A stretch of DNA of 64,000 nt from Hormiphora californensis. Lineage: Eukaryota > Ctenophora > Tentaculata > Cydippida > Pleurobrachiidae. Location of the stretch: positions 625,001-689,000 of the forward strand of contig CM035360.1 of NCBI GenBank assembly GCA_020137815.1. The letters are read 5' to 3'. The notes beneath the pieces are model-generated. The model was given only the letters and a program-made list of their open reading frames with translations, was not told the origin of the DNA and did not search any database. Of this stretch, positions 1 to 12,800 are shown piece by piece. Made by a program: the position numbers and the translations under genes. Every line of letters starts with the position of its first letter. Within the stretch, counting starts at the first letter, position 1.

Positions 1-2100
1 ATTTTAAAAAGAAGTAAAACTCGTTACATATGGTGCACCCCCCACCCTGCAGAATATTCCAGAAGGCGAAGAGATTGAAAAAATTATGAGGAAGAGAAGA
101 AATAACACTAGGACAATAAAACCCCAGACGCCAGTACTATACATCCAGTACTATACATCCGTTGTTATGAAAAGGAAGTTAATCCTGCATCGATATGTGT
201 TCCTAATACTAAAATGCGAATATTATTACCGCATCAAGAATTATTATTGTTCACTTTTGTCCTATGTATGTAGGTAGGTGGGTATGCTAATTTAGGAAAT
301 CTAAAGATAAGGTCTCGAAATTACAGTTATCTAAGGCTGGGGTAGTAGTTTCATTATTACCGTGGTGGGCAGGTTGCCGAGGGGAGGGAAGATTCAAGTT
401 GAATATTAGTAGTGAAAACTCACACCATACTTCTCATGCCTCACCTTTTTATGCTAATATTAAAGACCTAGCCGCGTCTCTCAGACCGTAGCTCTGTCTA
501 TCTTCAACTTGTTACATGTTCAGTCCGGCCCTCTATGTTACCCTTAATATCAGGGCTATTCAGTCTGGCCCATTCCGGCTCTTAGCATGTCTAGTGTCTA
601 CCGCTAGGGATTTCTTTACTTGTTACGAGTTCTATGGTGTTGTGCGTGTCTGAATAATTCTCTGAAAAGCTATCCAACTAGCTGGAAAACTTTAATTATA
701 CCTCGCTTTTCTCTTTGTTTGCGGTTTAACGCATGAAATCCACCCCCGTCGTAGATGCGTGCAGCGTGAAATTCATCTAGGTCGGCATATGAAATACTGA
801 TCTGCTAAGGAATATACCGTAGGAAATATGGGGTCATTATGGGGGGGGGTCCGCTCATTCGTATGATACTAAATAGTTAAATTCAATTCCTGCATTGTAG
901 TGTGACGTGTCCATGACTGAGGCCCAGTAATAGTATTAGAAGAGGCCCAGTGATAGTATTAGAAGAGGCCCAGTGATTAGCTAGAATAATTGTACGAGTA
1001 TTGAACTCCTAACTAACTAATATTAGTACCTATCTACATTTTATTCCTTTGTAAGTGTGTCTTCAAAAGAACGCCCCCATAATCCATTCTGATAATAGGG
1101 TTTATTTATATAATCCAATAACGGGATCTACTGTAGGGTTTTTCTGTTTCAATTTGCCAGAAATTCGCAAGCTTTGCCTGGCAACACAAAGGGACTATGC
1201 AGTGCAATACCTGTAGAATCTTGCAAGAATTTGTCTATCCCCAGATAATAGGGATAAGGATTGAGGAAAGAAATATCTTTTGTACTTACAAAGCACTGTG
1301 TCCTTGGTAACGCAATTACCCCTACATTGCGGGCACGCTGAAACGTGCCTTACTATCGCAATGCCCTATGCATTTACCAAACTGTGTCCTTGCTTGTTTT
1401 ATTCTAGACTGATTTTGCTTTGCTACCAAGGTAGTATATCTTTGGTTTGATTTTAAAATAACATTAAAAATCTAGAGGGAGATATACTGGAGTGAGTTGT
1501 TACAACAACATGTTGAGTAAGGACTGAGAGAGTTACATACTATATTATATCATAGAGAGGGAGCTCCAGACTTCAAATGAAGTGTGCTGTAACCGCGATA
1601 TAATAATCCATAAATTTTACATATCCAGTGACTAGACTCACTTAGTTAGTTTTTACATAATGTCATGATCCGAGTCACTATAGAGTGTAGACTTTACTTA
1701 CTACTTAGTTTTGAAGATGCGAGTCACTAGATGGACTTTACTTAGTTTCTGCAGCACTATAACATGGCATGATTCACTAGATGGATTGGTTCCTGTAAAC
1801 ACCATGATACTTCATTTCTCAAGGTAGCATGCATGCACATATCGAACTAGACTCCGTGATAAACTGATAGCCTGTTGTAACAGGCAACATGTTGCAGAGT
1901 TCTGTTTGCTTTGCTACAATACTTTTCTACTCGTGTCGTGTTTATGTCACACTGAAGTGAGCATTCAACACTCAGACCCTTCCTTCAATTCTGTATTGCC
2001 ATACGCTGCAGTCCCCAGAGTGGAAAGCAGAGCGTTCTTGTTCAATTTCCCAAAAAGGGGAGGAAATATACCGCCAAGTTGAATTATAGGATTCTTGTGT
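1..2100. other. Upstream non-coding stretch, no gene recognised
   Basis: No open frame with convincing codon structure or paired splice sites was found on either strand. The only clear structure is a 24-bp direct repeat (core GAGGCCCAGTGATAGTATTA) present about three times at 919-975 and a degenerate repeat of GAGTCACTA-type words at 1620-1770. The last part may contain the promoter of the gene starting at 2106, but no TATA box could be assigned with confidence. Confidence 0.5.
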
Positions 2101-2105
2101 AGGAA

Positions 2106-4335
2106 ATGTACCGTCCAGTGTCCCTGGTGATTCTACTTGGATTGGTGGTCAGACTGGGACATGCCTACAACTTCTGTATTTACAAAGGTACACGACGTGT
2201 TTCTGCTTGAAATGTACTGTCCATGTCTACAGGACACACGAGTCACAAGACAGTCTAGTTTCTAATGCTCAATAAAAACTTGTCTTGTTTAGATTTTCTC
2301 CCCTCTCCGTATCTGGAGAACAACCATAAACCATTATTAATCTCTCCTTAACCGAGTTCTGCCCGTGTATGTGTGAGATTCCCCATTAAACTGTTGTACA
2401 GAGGGCGTGTGTGTGTGTTGATCACGAGAAGGAGATATCAAAAATTACTTCCTGAAATCAAAGAAACATAGTTAAGGCAGAACTGCTTCCCCTAATTTGT
2501 ATCTCCAGTGTCTGGGATAATGAATGAATGATATGGGGGACTAATAGGGGGATTATGAGAGGGAGGGGAGGTGTGTGGGGACTAATAGGTAAGGGAGGTA
2601 GTCGATGAGAAATGAAGGAGCGGGGGATGTGGTAAAATCAGTCAAAATCTCGCTCCAATATACCTTCGTCATTCACTGTTCATATTGCACTAGGAATTGG
2701 GGTAACCGGTACTGCATATATATATTGTAACCCATACCTCTATTTAACCGATCTATACTGATATGATGAGATATATATACCACAACGAAATAATACAGCT
2801 GTATTTAGGACGCAACACATGTTTCATGGAATCCCTGACGGGAAACCAATCATCAGGCGATATAATACCTCTCAATAGAATAATAGTTTCTTCCATCGAT
2901 ACTTAGCAACTAAAATAAGAACTATATTATATCTAGGTCTCTCAATAGCATGTAGTGTGTTCCTATTATATTTGGTACAAGTTATACTATTGTATTTCTC
3001 GCTAATGGATTCTATAAGCCTCCCACTAAAGTTATATCCCATCTTTCCACTCTCTCAACACGCTCTCTAAAGTACTAGGTTATATCCCATTCAAGAAATC
3101 CACTTTCTCAGAGGCGGGAGGTTTAGTCAACCACTTTCTCAGGGGCGAGAGGTTTAGTCAAACACTTTCTCAACATGAAACCACACTAGCTCAGGCCTCA
3201 GACAACTTTTACATTTTCGTTATAATACAAGCTGGTAGGGACAAATGGGGGAGCTTGGCTGGGCGTTTCTTCTCGATCATTTAGTGCGTAAGCGGGTAAC
3301 CACATAACTAGTTGACCAGCTCCCTTGAAATTGTCTCAAACTTTAGCAAATGCAACAATCTCTCTTTTACTCTCCTTAGTAACAATCTCTCCTTTCTAAC
3401 CACCTTACTGTGCAGGGGTGACGCACAGGCTAAACGAGGTATTCGAGGATGACTGTAACAGATGTATGTGCAGGAAATTTGGAGTTGATAACGCTGAGTG
3501 TACTGACATACGGTGAGTAATGCGGAGTAACCCGGACCCCCTCTTGCACACCCTCTATCCCCCACGCCTACATAGGATATCATAGGTTTCTGAAAAAGGT
3601 TTCTCTGTCAGAGCATTGGCCTGATCCTATTCTCATTTCGGGAAGCACGGGAGAACCGTGGTCAGAGCAAATTGGCCTGACAGAGGTTTTTCGGTAACCC
3701 ATGGCTTCTCAAATCTCCTCAAAGAGCAAGCTGCCTCATGACTGAATCCCTAACACACATGTAATATTCTCTTTATTGACCCTATAATGTTGTTTCAGGT
3801 GTATTCTCTTTATTGACCCTATAATGTTGTTTCAGGTGTATTCTCTTTATTGACCCTATGTTGTTTCAGGTGTGACCTGGTGATCATGAACCCTCCTGAA
3901 TGCACCCACAACTGTCTAGAGAGTGATCACGGTAAACCAGTCTACCAAATAGAGGATGAGGAGCAGGGAGACCCAGCAGGAGAGGAGGGAGAACCGATCG
4001 ACTCAGCAGACAAAGAACCGATAGTCACGCCACCACCACCACCCCGACACCGACAGAGGGGAGGGGGCCACAATAATAACAAGGCGGGGGCTAGGCAATG
4101 TTGTGGCAAAGTTTGCACGGAATCTGAAACGGAGGCACCGACACGGACCAGGGAGGTTTGGAGAACCGAACCATTTTTACTGAGAACCCCAGCCCTGCCC
4201 CCTTATCCACTTATTCATGAAAAATGCCCGACCGGACCCCTAATCCACGGTGTCAGCTCCGTCTTGAACAATGCGTTGTATGTTTCATGGTTCATGGGAG
4301 CATCGAGAGACCCCACACCACGTGTTATGTTCTAA
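2106..4335 (+). CDS. Secreted cysteine-rich protein, VWC/pacifastin-like domain (3 exons)
   Basis: Exons 2106-2187, 3416-3512 and 3870-4335 join in matching phases (1, then 2) at GT/AG sites. Exon 1 encodes a start Met and a hydrophobic signal peptide (VSLVILLGLVVRLGHA). Exon 2 carries EDDCNRCMCRKFG then AECTDIR, and exon 3 opens with the next Cys. The cysteine pattern C-N-x-C-x-C-x3-G-x5-C-T-x3-C fits the second half of the pacifastin protease-inhibitor signature. The first Cys is 16 residues away instead of the usual 9-12, so a VWC-type domain is the alternative. The rest of exon 3 is acidic, then PPPPP/RQR/GGG low complexity, then a poorly conserved tail ending at a stop at 4333-4335. A polyadenylation signal follows. 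Likely extracellular; a binding or inhibitory role is inference. The tail could instead be partly UTR if a further intron is spliced. Confidence 0.72.
3772..3869 (+). repeat. Tandem triplication of a 3' splice site
   Basis: A unit of about 37 bp (TATTCTCTTTATTGACCCTA ... TTGTTTCAG) occurs three times head to tail just upstream of exon 3 of the cysteine-rich gene. Each copy ends in a usable polypyrimidine-CAG acceptor. Only the last copy joins in frame to a long open exon; using an upstream copy meets a stop within about 20 codons. Confidence 0.85.
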
Positions 4336-4572
4336 GGGAGCAGCGGAGCCCCCAAATTTCTACCGACTCAATCTACCAGTACAGCGCCATCAATTCCCTA
4401 CCACGTAATCCCCCTTCTTGTTATTGTAATCCGCCCTGTGACCTTGGTAACGCGCCGGCAAGGGAGGGGTAACTTCCCCCACCGTAACCCGGAGTGAGGG
4501 TCGAGTAACCAAGCTGATGGGAAGCTAGAAGTGAAACTCATCGTGTTATTAGTGTTTAAACGGGGTTGTAAC

Positions 4573-4578
4573 AATAAA
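4573..4578 (+). promoter_or_regulatory. Polyadenylation signal AATAAA
   Basis: Canonical AATAAA lies 238 bp after the stop codon of the upstream secreted-protein gene, on the same strand. Its position fits a short 3' UTR. Confidence 0.5.
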
Positions 4579-5162
4579 CAAATCAATTATGTGATTAGAG
4601 ATGCTTACAATTCAGTCGATTAGAGAGTCGAGCACTGCTGTGTGTGTCAGATATATATCTTGATCAACATGTAATATATAATTATCTAAAGAATGTCTTG
4701 AAATTATTTTCTTCTAAATCTTCATATATCGGAATTGGATCAGTCTTTGGAAACAGAAAACTAGATAAATAATGAGATCCACCAAATAATTAGTCAGATG
4801 CAGGGGCGTTATTCCTTCTGCCAATATTAGTGAGTACTATAGGAGGAGTACTACTAGGATCAGGGTTCAAAGAAGTAGGAAATTATTCAGATAATTCTGG
4901 AAGAAGAAGAGGGGGTGGTCCATATATATTAGCACTAGTTGGGGCAGGGTCCAATGTCCAATGTCCAACCATTAGCATTAGGGGGCAGGGTCCAATGTCC
5001 AACCATTAGCAACAGCCCGATGAAGTTTCTTTCTCTTTGCCAATATCCAATGGTGCTGTTGAGTGGCCGTTCTGCTGAAAAATATTACTGGGTCAAAATA
5101 GGGGTAGCAATGGTGCAGTTGAGTGGCCGTTCTGCTGAAAAATATTACTGGGTTAAAATTGC

Positions 5163-5236
5163 TATGTTATAACCCTCCCTTTACATTTGATTCGGGGGCG
5201 GGGCGCCCGAAACACAGTTTAGCCAGGCAAGGTTAA
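5163..5236. repeat. Dispersed GC-rich short repeat, copy 1
   Basis: Sequence runs from TTATAACCCTCCCTTTACAT through GGGGGCGGGGCGCCCGAAAC to CAGGCAAGGTTA. Related copies occur at 42203-42255 (internally deleted), 56872-56972 and 58848-58925 (opposite orientation). The fullest copy has short inverted ends GTTGTTA...TAACAAC, which suggests a small transposon. Confidence 0.6.
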
Positions 5237-5704
5237 AATAGGGGTAGCATTGGTCATTGGAGTCACTGGGTAAGATAGGGGTCAAATTGGTAGTTACGGC
5301 CTGCTGGGTTCGTTAGGGGGTAAAGTTGATCTTAGAAAAGGTATACAATATGCATCCAATGGTGGTGCTAAGTATATTGGGAGTTGTTCTTATTGGGGGT
5401 TGCAGTTCTTATTGGGGGTTGTTCTTATTGGGTATTTGCAGTGCTAACTGCTAGCTAGAGAGAGTGCAATCTGCTGATGAACCACTCTTTTCAAGGTTCA
5501 CAACCCTTTCTATTACTGAGCTGCACCCCTCTCTTTCTATCTCTCTCACTCTCTTTCTTCATCCTCTCTCCCCCAGTTTCTTTCTCTACCTCTCCCTCTT
5601 CTGAGAAGGATATATGTGATAGCGAACACTCTTTCTCTCAGATGTAAATAAGCGCTCTATCGCTGCAGAACCCACACCAAGATGGTATTAATAATGCATC
5701 GAGC

Positions 5705-5888
<184 letters not shown>

Positions 5889-5939
5889 GTGACTTGCTTA
5901 CTTTAAAAAACAGTTGAACCCGGTTCCATCAAGCTAACA

Positions 5940-6006
5940 CAGTCGGACGCCGATATAACGGGCAAAACCCTTTCCCCCGAGGGTGCCATTAAATCGGGGT
6001 CCGGCT
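5940..6006. mobile_element. MITE with CAGTCGGACCCCGATTTA-type inverted ends, copy 1
   Basis: Starts CAGTCGGACGCCGATATAAC and ends TTAAATCGGGGTCCGGCTA, imperfect inverted termini shared with 60990-61130 and 62582-62706. The terminus resembles pogo/Tigger-type Tc1-mariner elements, and the 62.6-kb copy is flanked by TA. No transposase is present. Confidence 0.65.
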
Positions 6007-6159
6007 ATATATAATCATTCTTTTTAGGAGACTGCTGCAAAAGACGTGTTCTTTTTAGTGGAGAGTGCATTGAATTTAATTGGGGGGAACAAAGAAGCTT
6101 TTGTTTTCCGATTCTACCCTTATATTACCCTTACTGTTATGGAATAATCGTTGGGAAAA

Positions 6160-6275
6160 CTAGTCTCTCTCATTCTCTCTCTCATTCTCTCTCTCATTCT
6201 CTCTCTCATTCTCTCTCTCATTCTCTCTCTCAGTCTCTCTCTCATTCTCTCTCCCATTCTCTCTCTGATTCTCTA
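6160..6275. repeat. (TCTCTCTCTCAT)n minisatellite
   Basis: Seven or eight tandem 14-16-bp units of TCTCTCTCATTC with single-base variants. Confidence 0.9.
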
Positions 6276-7084
6276 ACCCTATAATACGAGATGTATACAA
6301 GTATAATTATACACTATAGTCTCTATATACTTGTGTATAAATGATAGAGTTCAAGGTGAATAATTCCAGATAAAGATCGAATATATAAAAGTCCGGATAG
6401 TATCACCAACTGGGGGGGGGGGGGGGGGTTGCCATGGACCATGGTGAAATATCCCCCACAGTACTAACATCTAATTCCGTACCTGATCTGCTTTATGCCG
6501 GGGAATTTTACCAATTATCTCAGCAGCCATCTTCTTGAATGCCTGGAAACGGGAAATCACATGTTAGTAGGTGGACTTTAGGGGGAGATAATCGTATGTT
6601 AGTACACAGTTTCATATGTCACTCAACAGGCCCTTTTTTAAGGCCAGAGGGGGGGGGTCAACCGATGTTTGGCCCCCATTTTGGGCCATTTTTTTACCCT
6701 ACCTCATCAATTCCTTTATTTGATTTAGCACTTGTTTCAATAACTGTAATACCGTGCTCTCTCGTAAACTGAAAGAGAGATTGGAGTATTACCAGTCATA
6801 TATTTGGAGCTGCCCGCCCCTAACTATTAGGAGAAATTAATGTCTGAGGGGGGGGGGGGTGTAACTAGGTTCGTCTCGGGGGTAAAACGGGGACAATGGC
6901 AAAGACCGTGTGAAACAAGGATGTATGTTGAACAACACAATTCATAACATGAATAATGCATGGATAATGTAACAAAGAGGCAGCACCTTCACATAGTGGG
7001 ACCTGGTGAATATTACTGTGCGGATACACAGATCCTACTAAGATGCAGTGAGAGAGAGAATTACATTGGTTGAATTGGATAAAC

Positions 7085-7505
7085 GTATATTACACCCCAC
7101 CCGCCCCACCCCTCTATCACCTAGCCTGTCCCCCACCCCTCCACCATCCACCCTCCACCATCCGCCCTCCACCCCTCCACCACCCGTCCCCCATCCGCCC
7201 TCTACCACCCCTCCGCCACCCGTCCTATCACCCGCCCTCCACCCGTCCTATCACCCACCCTCCACCCCTCCACCACCCGCCCTCCACCCGCCCTCCACCC
7301 CTCCACCACCTGCCCTCCACCCCTCAACCACCAACCATCCACCCCTCAACCACCAACCCTCCACCCCTTCACCACCAACCCTCCGCCCCTCCACCACCCG
7401 TCACCCACCCGCCCTCTACCACCTCTCCGCCACCCGTCACCCACCCGCCCTCAACCACCGCCCCCACTCCTCCACCACCCGCCCTCCACCCCCACTCCTC
7501 CCTCT
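7085..7505. repeat. CCACC/CCCTCCACC-rich minisatellite
   Basis: Pyrimidine-plus-A sequence built from variants of CCACCCGCCCTCCACCCCT. It is open in two plus-strand frames, giving proline-rich peptides in both, and lacks any flanking coding signal. It is best read as a minisatellite. Confidence 0.8.
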
Positions 7506-8989
7506 CCGCTCTCGTTTATCCAAGAGTCAAAGAAGAGACGACGGACAGTAAGAGAGAGGGGGGGAAGTTGTATCAGGTGATATAGCTATTTATAAGAGGG
7601 TTGAAGATATTTAAAATTTAAATATAGCTTGAAAGTTACTTCTAGCGAAGCTGGTTTTGCAATATATTATATTGCATAATTCCTACTACATGCAGATTGC
7701 AGCCATATTACTACTGCATCCCACAAAGGTAGCTACCCCCCCCCCCCCTTCCAAGGTCGCTACACTCTCCCCCAGACTTGAATGATATATATACTCCACT
7801 ACACGGTGGACAGGTGTCAGGGGCCCCTTCAAAAATGAAAATAGTGAACTAATGCTAATATTATTATCCCCTACAAGTTTAGAAATGTGAATGGATATAA
7901 TCTAGTAAAAGGGGGTTGCATACAGTAGAGACCTCAGAACTCAGAATCCATGTTATATTTATTGCTTGTTATTGCACAACACCACTACCATGCAGTGTGT
8001 AGGTGTATTGAATTCTACTCCCCCTACTGCTGCTGGTGAGTGCTGCTGTGCAGTTACTTTACCTCAACATAAAAAATTCTACTGTGCACTGACATCATGT
8101 GTAGTGAGAAGTATATAGCGGTTGTAGTCACTAGTCAGAGTGTCCTTAACAAGGTCTGTGTGTAATTCACACTGAACCGGGTATGCAATAATTACACACA
8201 CACAGCCCCATAATAAACAGGTTGGCATCAGCTTGATGGGCTGACACTGACTATACCTGTACCCCCCCCCCCCCCTGATCTCTACTACTATAATAACAGT
8301 GGACTTAGAGCGGGGATATATTCCTACAGTGATTTCCAAAGAATGAACCACCCCCCCCAACAACATGATCACTGCGCTGGCAAGCGCAAAGGTTGCCATT
8401 CCCCCCCCCCCCCCCCAAAAGCGCTGCCAGAAACGCAGTTATGGGTTTGTATAATACCCTATTCTAACCTTCCCGTGGCTATATAACAGTCATTATGAGC
8501 CCCTTCACGATGCCGCATTCCTTGTTATTGTAGGGCTCCAAGAGGTTTTACATGTTACTAGGAGTTAGGACGCCAAATTGTCATTGGATATTAGTTGTCT
8601 GTTGGTTCAATGTGTTCAATGTGGTCAAGAGAGACACAGAGTGGTCAAGAGAGACACAGAGTGGTCAAGAGAGACACAGAGTGAGAACAAAATGAGATAG
8701 AGAAGAGAGACACAGAGTGAGAACAGAATGAGAGAGAAGAGGGCCAGCGCGACACAGAATGAGAGAGAAAGAGAAGAGGGCTCGACACAGGATGAGAGAG
8801 AAAGAGAAGAGGGCTCGGCAGAAAATGAGTTGGGTACACAGCCCAGAAGAGAGAAGAAAAAGAGAAGAGGGACAGAGAAAGAGATCTCACTGTTACGCAA
8901 TAGTACCACCTCCCCCTCCCCCCTGGAACAATGTAATCGTTCTTCATACATTTTATATTTTATTTTTCAAGGCCTCGAGAGAATTTAAT

Positions 8990-9003
8990 ATAATCTTTGG
9001 AGG

Positions 9004-9084
<81 letters not shown>

Positions 9085-9095
9085 CGAGAGAGGGC
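8990..9095. repeat. (GA)n microsatellite
   Basis: GA dinucleotide run at the left end of unit A. Unit B has a matching but diverged GA tract at 17010-17130, so the repeat predates the duplication. Confidence 0.95.
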
Positions 9096-9581
9096 ACAAG
9101 TCTGAATGCTAATCTATAGTTTAGACTAAACATGGTAAGACCCCTCAAACATCAGCGAACTGGGTGACAGGTGTTTATATCGTGAACCAACATGATATAT
9201 ATGTGTTTCTCGTGAATCTACAAATATACTGTCAATCAGATCTTATCCATGTACAGGGTGTCCCACTGTCTTTGTATGTATGACAGAATATATACCGTAT
9301 CTGAGCTGAGCTGAAGTGCATTGACTCATTGGTTATGAAATAACCCCTCGCGACCAAAGCGACTCAGCGGGTAAGTTACTCAATCCCCCCTACCACTATA
9401 ATAATAATAGCTTTGCCATCCACCAGGCAGCATTTTATAGAGTTCTATTGTATCGAAGGTATTTTGCCTACAAATGGTCATCCTTGTATTGTATTGTTGT
9501 GTGTGGAGCTTTAATGGCTATAGCACGATCAAAGTAAGAGAGTGAAAGAAACTATCATGTTATTAGAAACATCTCTTTAAT

Positions 9582-9665
9582 ACCATTTTACTAGATCTGT
9601 TCGAGTGAAAGAAGCCATTTTACTAGATCTGTTCGAGTGAAAGAAGCCATTTTACTAGAGCTGGT
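9582..9665. repeat. 36-bp direct repeat
   Basis: CCATTTTACTAGATCTGTTC followed by GAGTGAAAGAAG is repeated two and a half times. Unit B carries a single copy at about 17705-17750, so the duplication is specific to unit A. Confidence 0.8.
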
Positions 9666-9869
9666 AGCCTCACTATCGATCAATTAGCGATTAGACACAC
9701 ACAGCTAACTCTCACACTTTGTAACTTTTCAACATACAGAATATAGGTGTACCTACATGCATACTGACAGACAGCTACAGATGTTATGACAGACAGATCT
9801 GTACTGACAGACAGATGTACTTACAGATATTATATCTAGGTAGGTTTATTCAATATCTAGGTTTCTTAC

Positions 9870-12800
9870 CCCTGAGATATCCTCTTTTGACACTTCCCTC
9901 TCCTCAGGTAGGATGTCGGACTTATTTGCCAGCACTATCATGTCCACATCCTCGTGAGAGTTCTAGTCGGGGAGGGATCACTTTATTATTAGAAGTGTTA
10001 TAGAAATCACTTTGTTACTAGAAATGTTATAATCGATAAATCACTTTATTAGATAATAGATGTGTTAAAATCGATAGCACAACAATTTGACAGAAATAAA
10101 TCCTTGCTACTTGCCTTACTGGGCCGGCAAGTGGTAAAATAAAAAGAAAGGGTCCATCAAAGTAAAACGATAATGGTCGCCCTAGAGCCAGATCAAAGAA
10201 ATTGTACTAAAACTTTTAGGAGGAAAGTTAAGAAATATCTTTCCTCCCGGCAACACGAGCAAACTGACACACACACACACACACACACAGACAGACAGAC
10301 AGACACACACACACACACACACACACTGTGTAGACATCTTACATCGATGATGTTCTGGAGCCACATCCTGATGTTAAGAAATGACTGTTGATCATCCAAT
10401 GCAAATACCATCACGATACCCTGCAGGGGGTAACAGCTTGTAATAATAAATACAAGGGAAGAACAGGACACAGGTATTATAGGGGATGCCGAGGATGGGA
10501 GGTTATGTTGTTGGTGGGGGTCCCTGCAGGGAATAACAGGTGTAGTTTAAATAGTACATAACTCCCTCCCGCGCGGGCATCTATTCAATAGACGCACTGC
10601 AGAGCAGTGCGTCTATTGAGCTGTAATGCACGGGTCCCGAAGGGACCCGTGCGTTACAGCCCTGTAAATCCCGAGCGTCAGCGAGGGGTTTACAGGTATA
10701 TCTGCCTGCAAGGGAGGGAGTTGTGTTCTATAGACCCCGCTGGCGGTCACCTAGAAGCAAAACAAGCACAATTTACGCGGTTCTCAAACAGAGAGCTCAC
10801 ACAAAACGGGTCAAAAAGTTGGAAATGAAGCTACAGAGTGTCTCTCTACATTCCTACACACTCGTAGCAATCGTTTTAACAATTCAAAAGGGTGGAATGT
10901 AGAGAGAGATAACCGTTAATTGTGGGTCAAGAGGAACAGTTGCCAACAGACTGGCGGGCGCCAAATCTAGACAGAGAGCGTAGTTGGTTGTACACACACT
11001 CCCTCTTGTGTTGTCATGTCATTTTATCGTGTTTCCAGTGATTCTTTGTGATCTTTACACAAATCTGTCAGAGGGCGTGCGTCTATCGAGACACAAACTC
11101 ACGGCAGTGCACGGCCCAATAGACCAGTGCAAATTGTTTGAGCGCGCCGTGCGTCTATTTCAGCCAGCGGGGTCTATAATAAAAGGGACGTACTGGTATA
11201 TACCCTGCTAACTTAAATAACCCGCCAGTGGCGAGAAGTCCCACTGGCGCGCTCTCAATATACAGCCAGTCCAGCGGCAGATTATTTCCCACTGGCTGGC
11301 TGTTTATTATTAACTCCTATGTTACATTCAAAGTGTGTGTAAATGATCAGTTCTTACTGAAATACAGATAGTAGAGTCGATAACTACATCGACCTCTCCC
11401 AATTGTTCCAGTTTTTGTCACATCAGTTTGGAGCCTCGACACGACCTCTAAACAGGTGTTACTTTTTCACAAACTGTTTTCATCTTGGTGTAATCAGCAG
11501 TTGAAATGTTGTTGATCATAACAAAAACCTGACTAAATTTTTTCAACTTGGGGTAAAACCATGGGTGTCAAAAGTTAGCTCTAGGTCCCCTGAGTAACCA
11601 TCCGGAGACTCCAAGAGATATTTCAAGCCGTTCTCCTGTAATCATTAATCCCGGTAGAGCACATATTTGAGTATGGACGTACGTGCAATTGCCTACAACC
11701 TCAACTTTAATGTATAACGTTAATGTGCGTCTCTCTCTTTTCTCCCCCTTGAGAAAGAGTTATCTCGCGCGGCGCAACCGCACGTGCGGTTTTTCCAGAG
11801 AGAGAGAGAGACATACAATAACATGTAAACAGCCTGCCAGCGCTCACGTACGTCCGCATTGTATTTTTTTCTCCACCGGGATTAATGATTACGGGAGAAC
11901 GGCTTGAAATATCTCTTAGAGTCTCCGGATGGTTACTCAGGGGACCTAGAGCTAACTTTTGACACCCATGGTTTTACCCCAAGTTGAAAAAATTTAGTCA
12001 GGTTTTTGTTATGATCAGCAACATTTCAACTGCTGATTACACCAAGATGAAAACAGTTTGTGAAAAAGTAACACCTGTTTAGAGGTCGTGTCGAGGCTCC
12101 AAACAGATGTGACAAAAACTGGAACAATTGGGAGAGGTCGATGTAGTTATCGACTCTACTAAGAGGGAACACTGTTTGCAAGAGTTACACACTGCATTGG
12201 AGAGAAAGAAACAACACATTCCGTCAATTTCTCTCTCTTTATCTCCCCTTTTGTTTCACTATCTCAATTCCTCTGTGTTATGTCTGGCATGCCCCATATC
12301 TTAATATTTCTTTCTCTCTCTCCTTAGTAACTGTTACCAAACAATATACACTCAATTGAGAGATGTTTTTGACTGTTTCTCAGTTCTCTTTGTGTGTTTT
12401 GATTAGTGTTTTCTCTCTTGTTAGTGTGTAATACTTGAAACAAACAACTAAAGCAGGGTATATAACCCATAAACTCTGACCAATGGCACGTTATTGGTTT
12501 AAACCCCTCCGCCTCTCCCTCGGCTCCGCCTCGGGATCGTCGTCGTGATTTAAACCAGTTTATCCGCCACTGGCGGATAAACTACAGCTACCTTCTCCCG
12601 GCGGCGCGCTGGGAGAAAGGTATCTGAAATAACGTGCCAGTGGCCAGAGTTTATGCCTCATATAACCTGCATTTAAGTGAAATGGATGAACTAATTAACC
12701 AGTTAGAAACATGTGGTAACATGTGGCTTATTAAAAGAGAAAGGGATCCAATTAGATAAAAAACACTCACATCAGCACCCCTATAATAAGGTTTTGTAAT

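Noticed and set aside
7048-7585. Two overlapping proline-rich open frames (167 and 171 codons)
   Set aside because: Both come from a CCACC-type minisatellite read in two frames; no splice or start context and no non-repetitive coding part.
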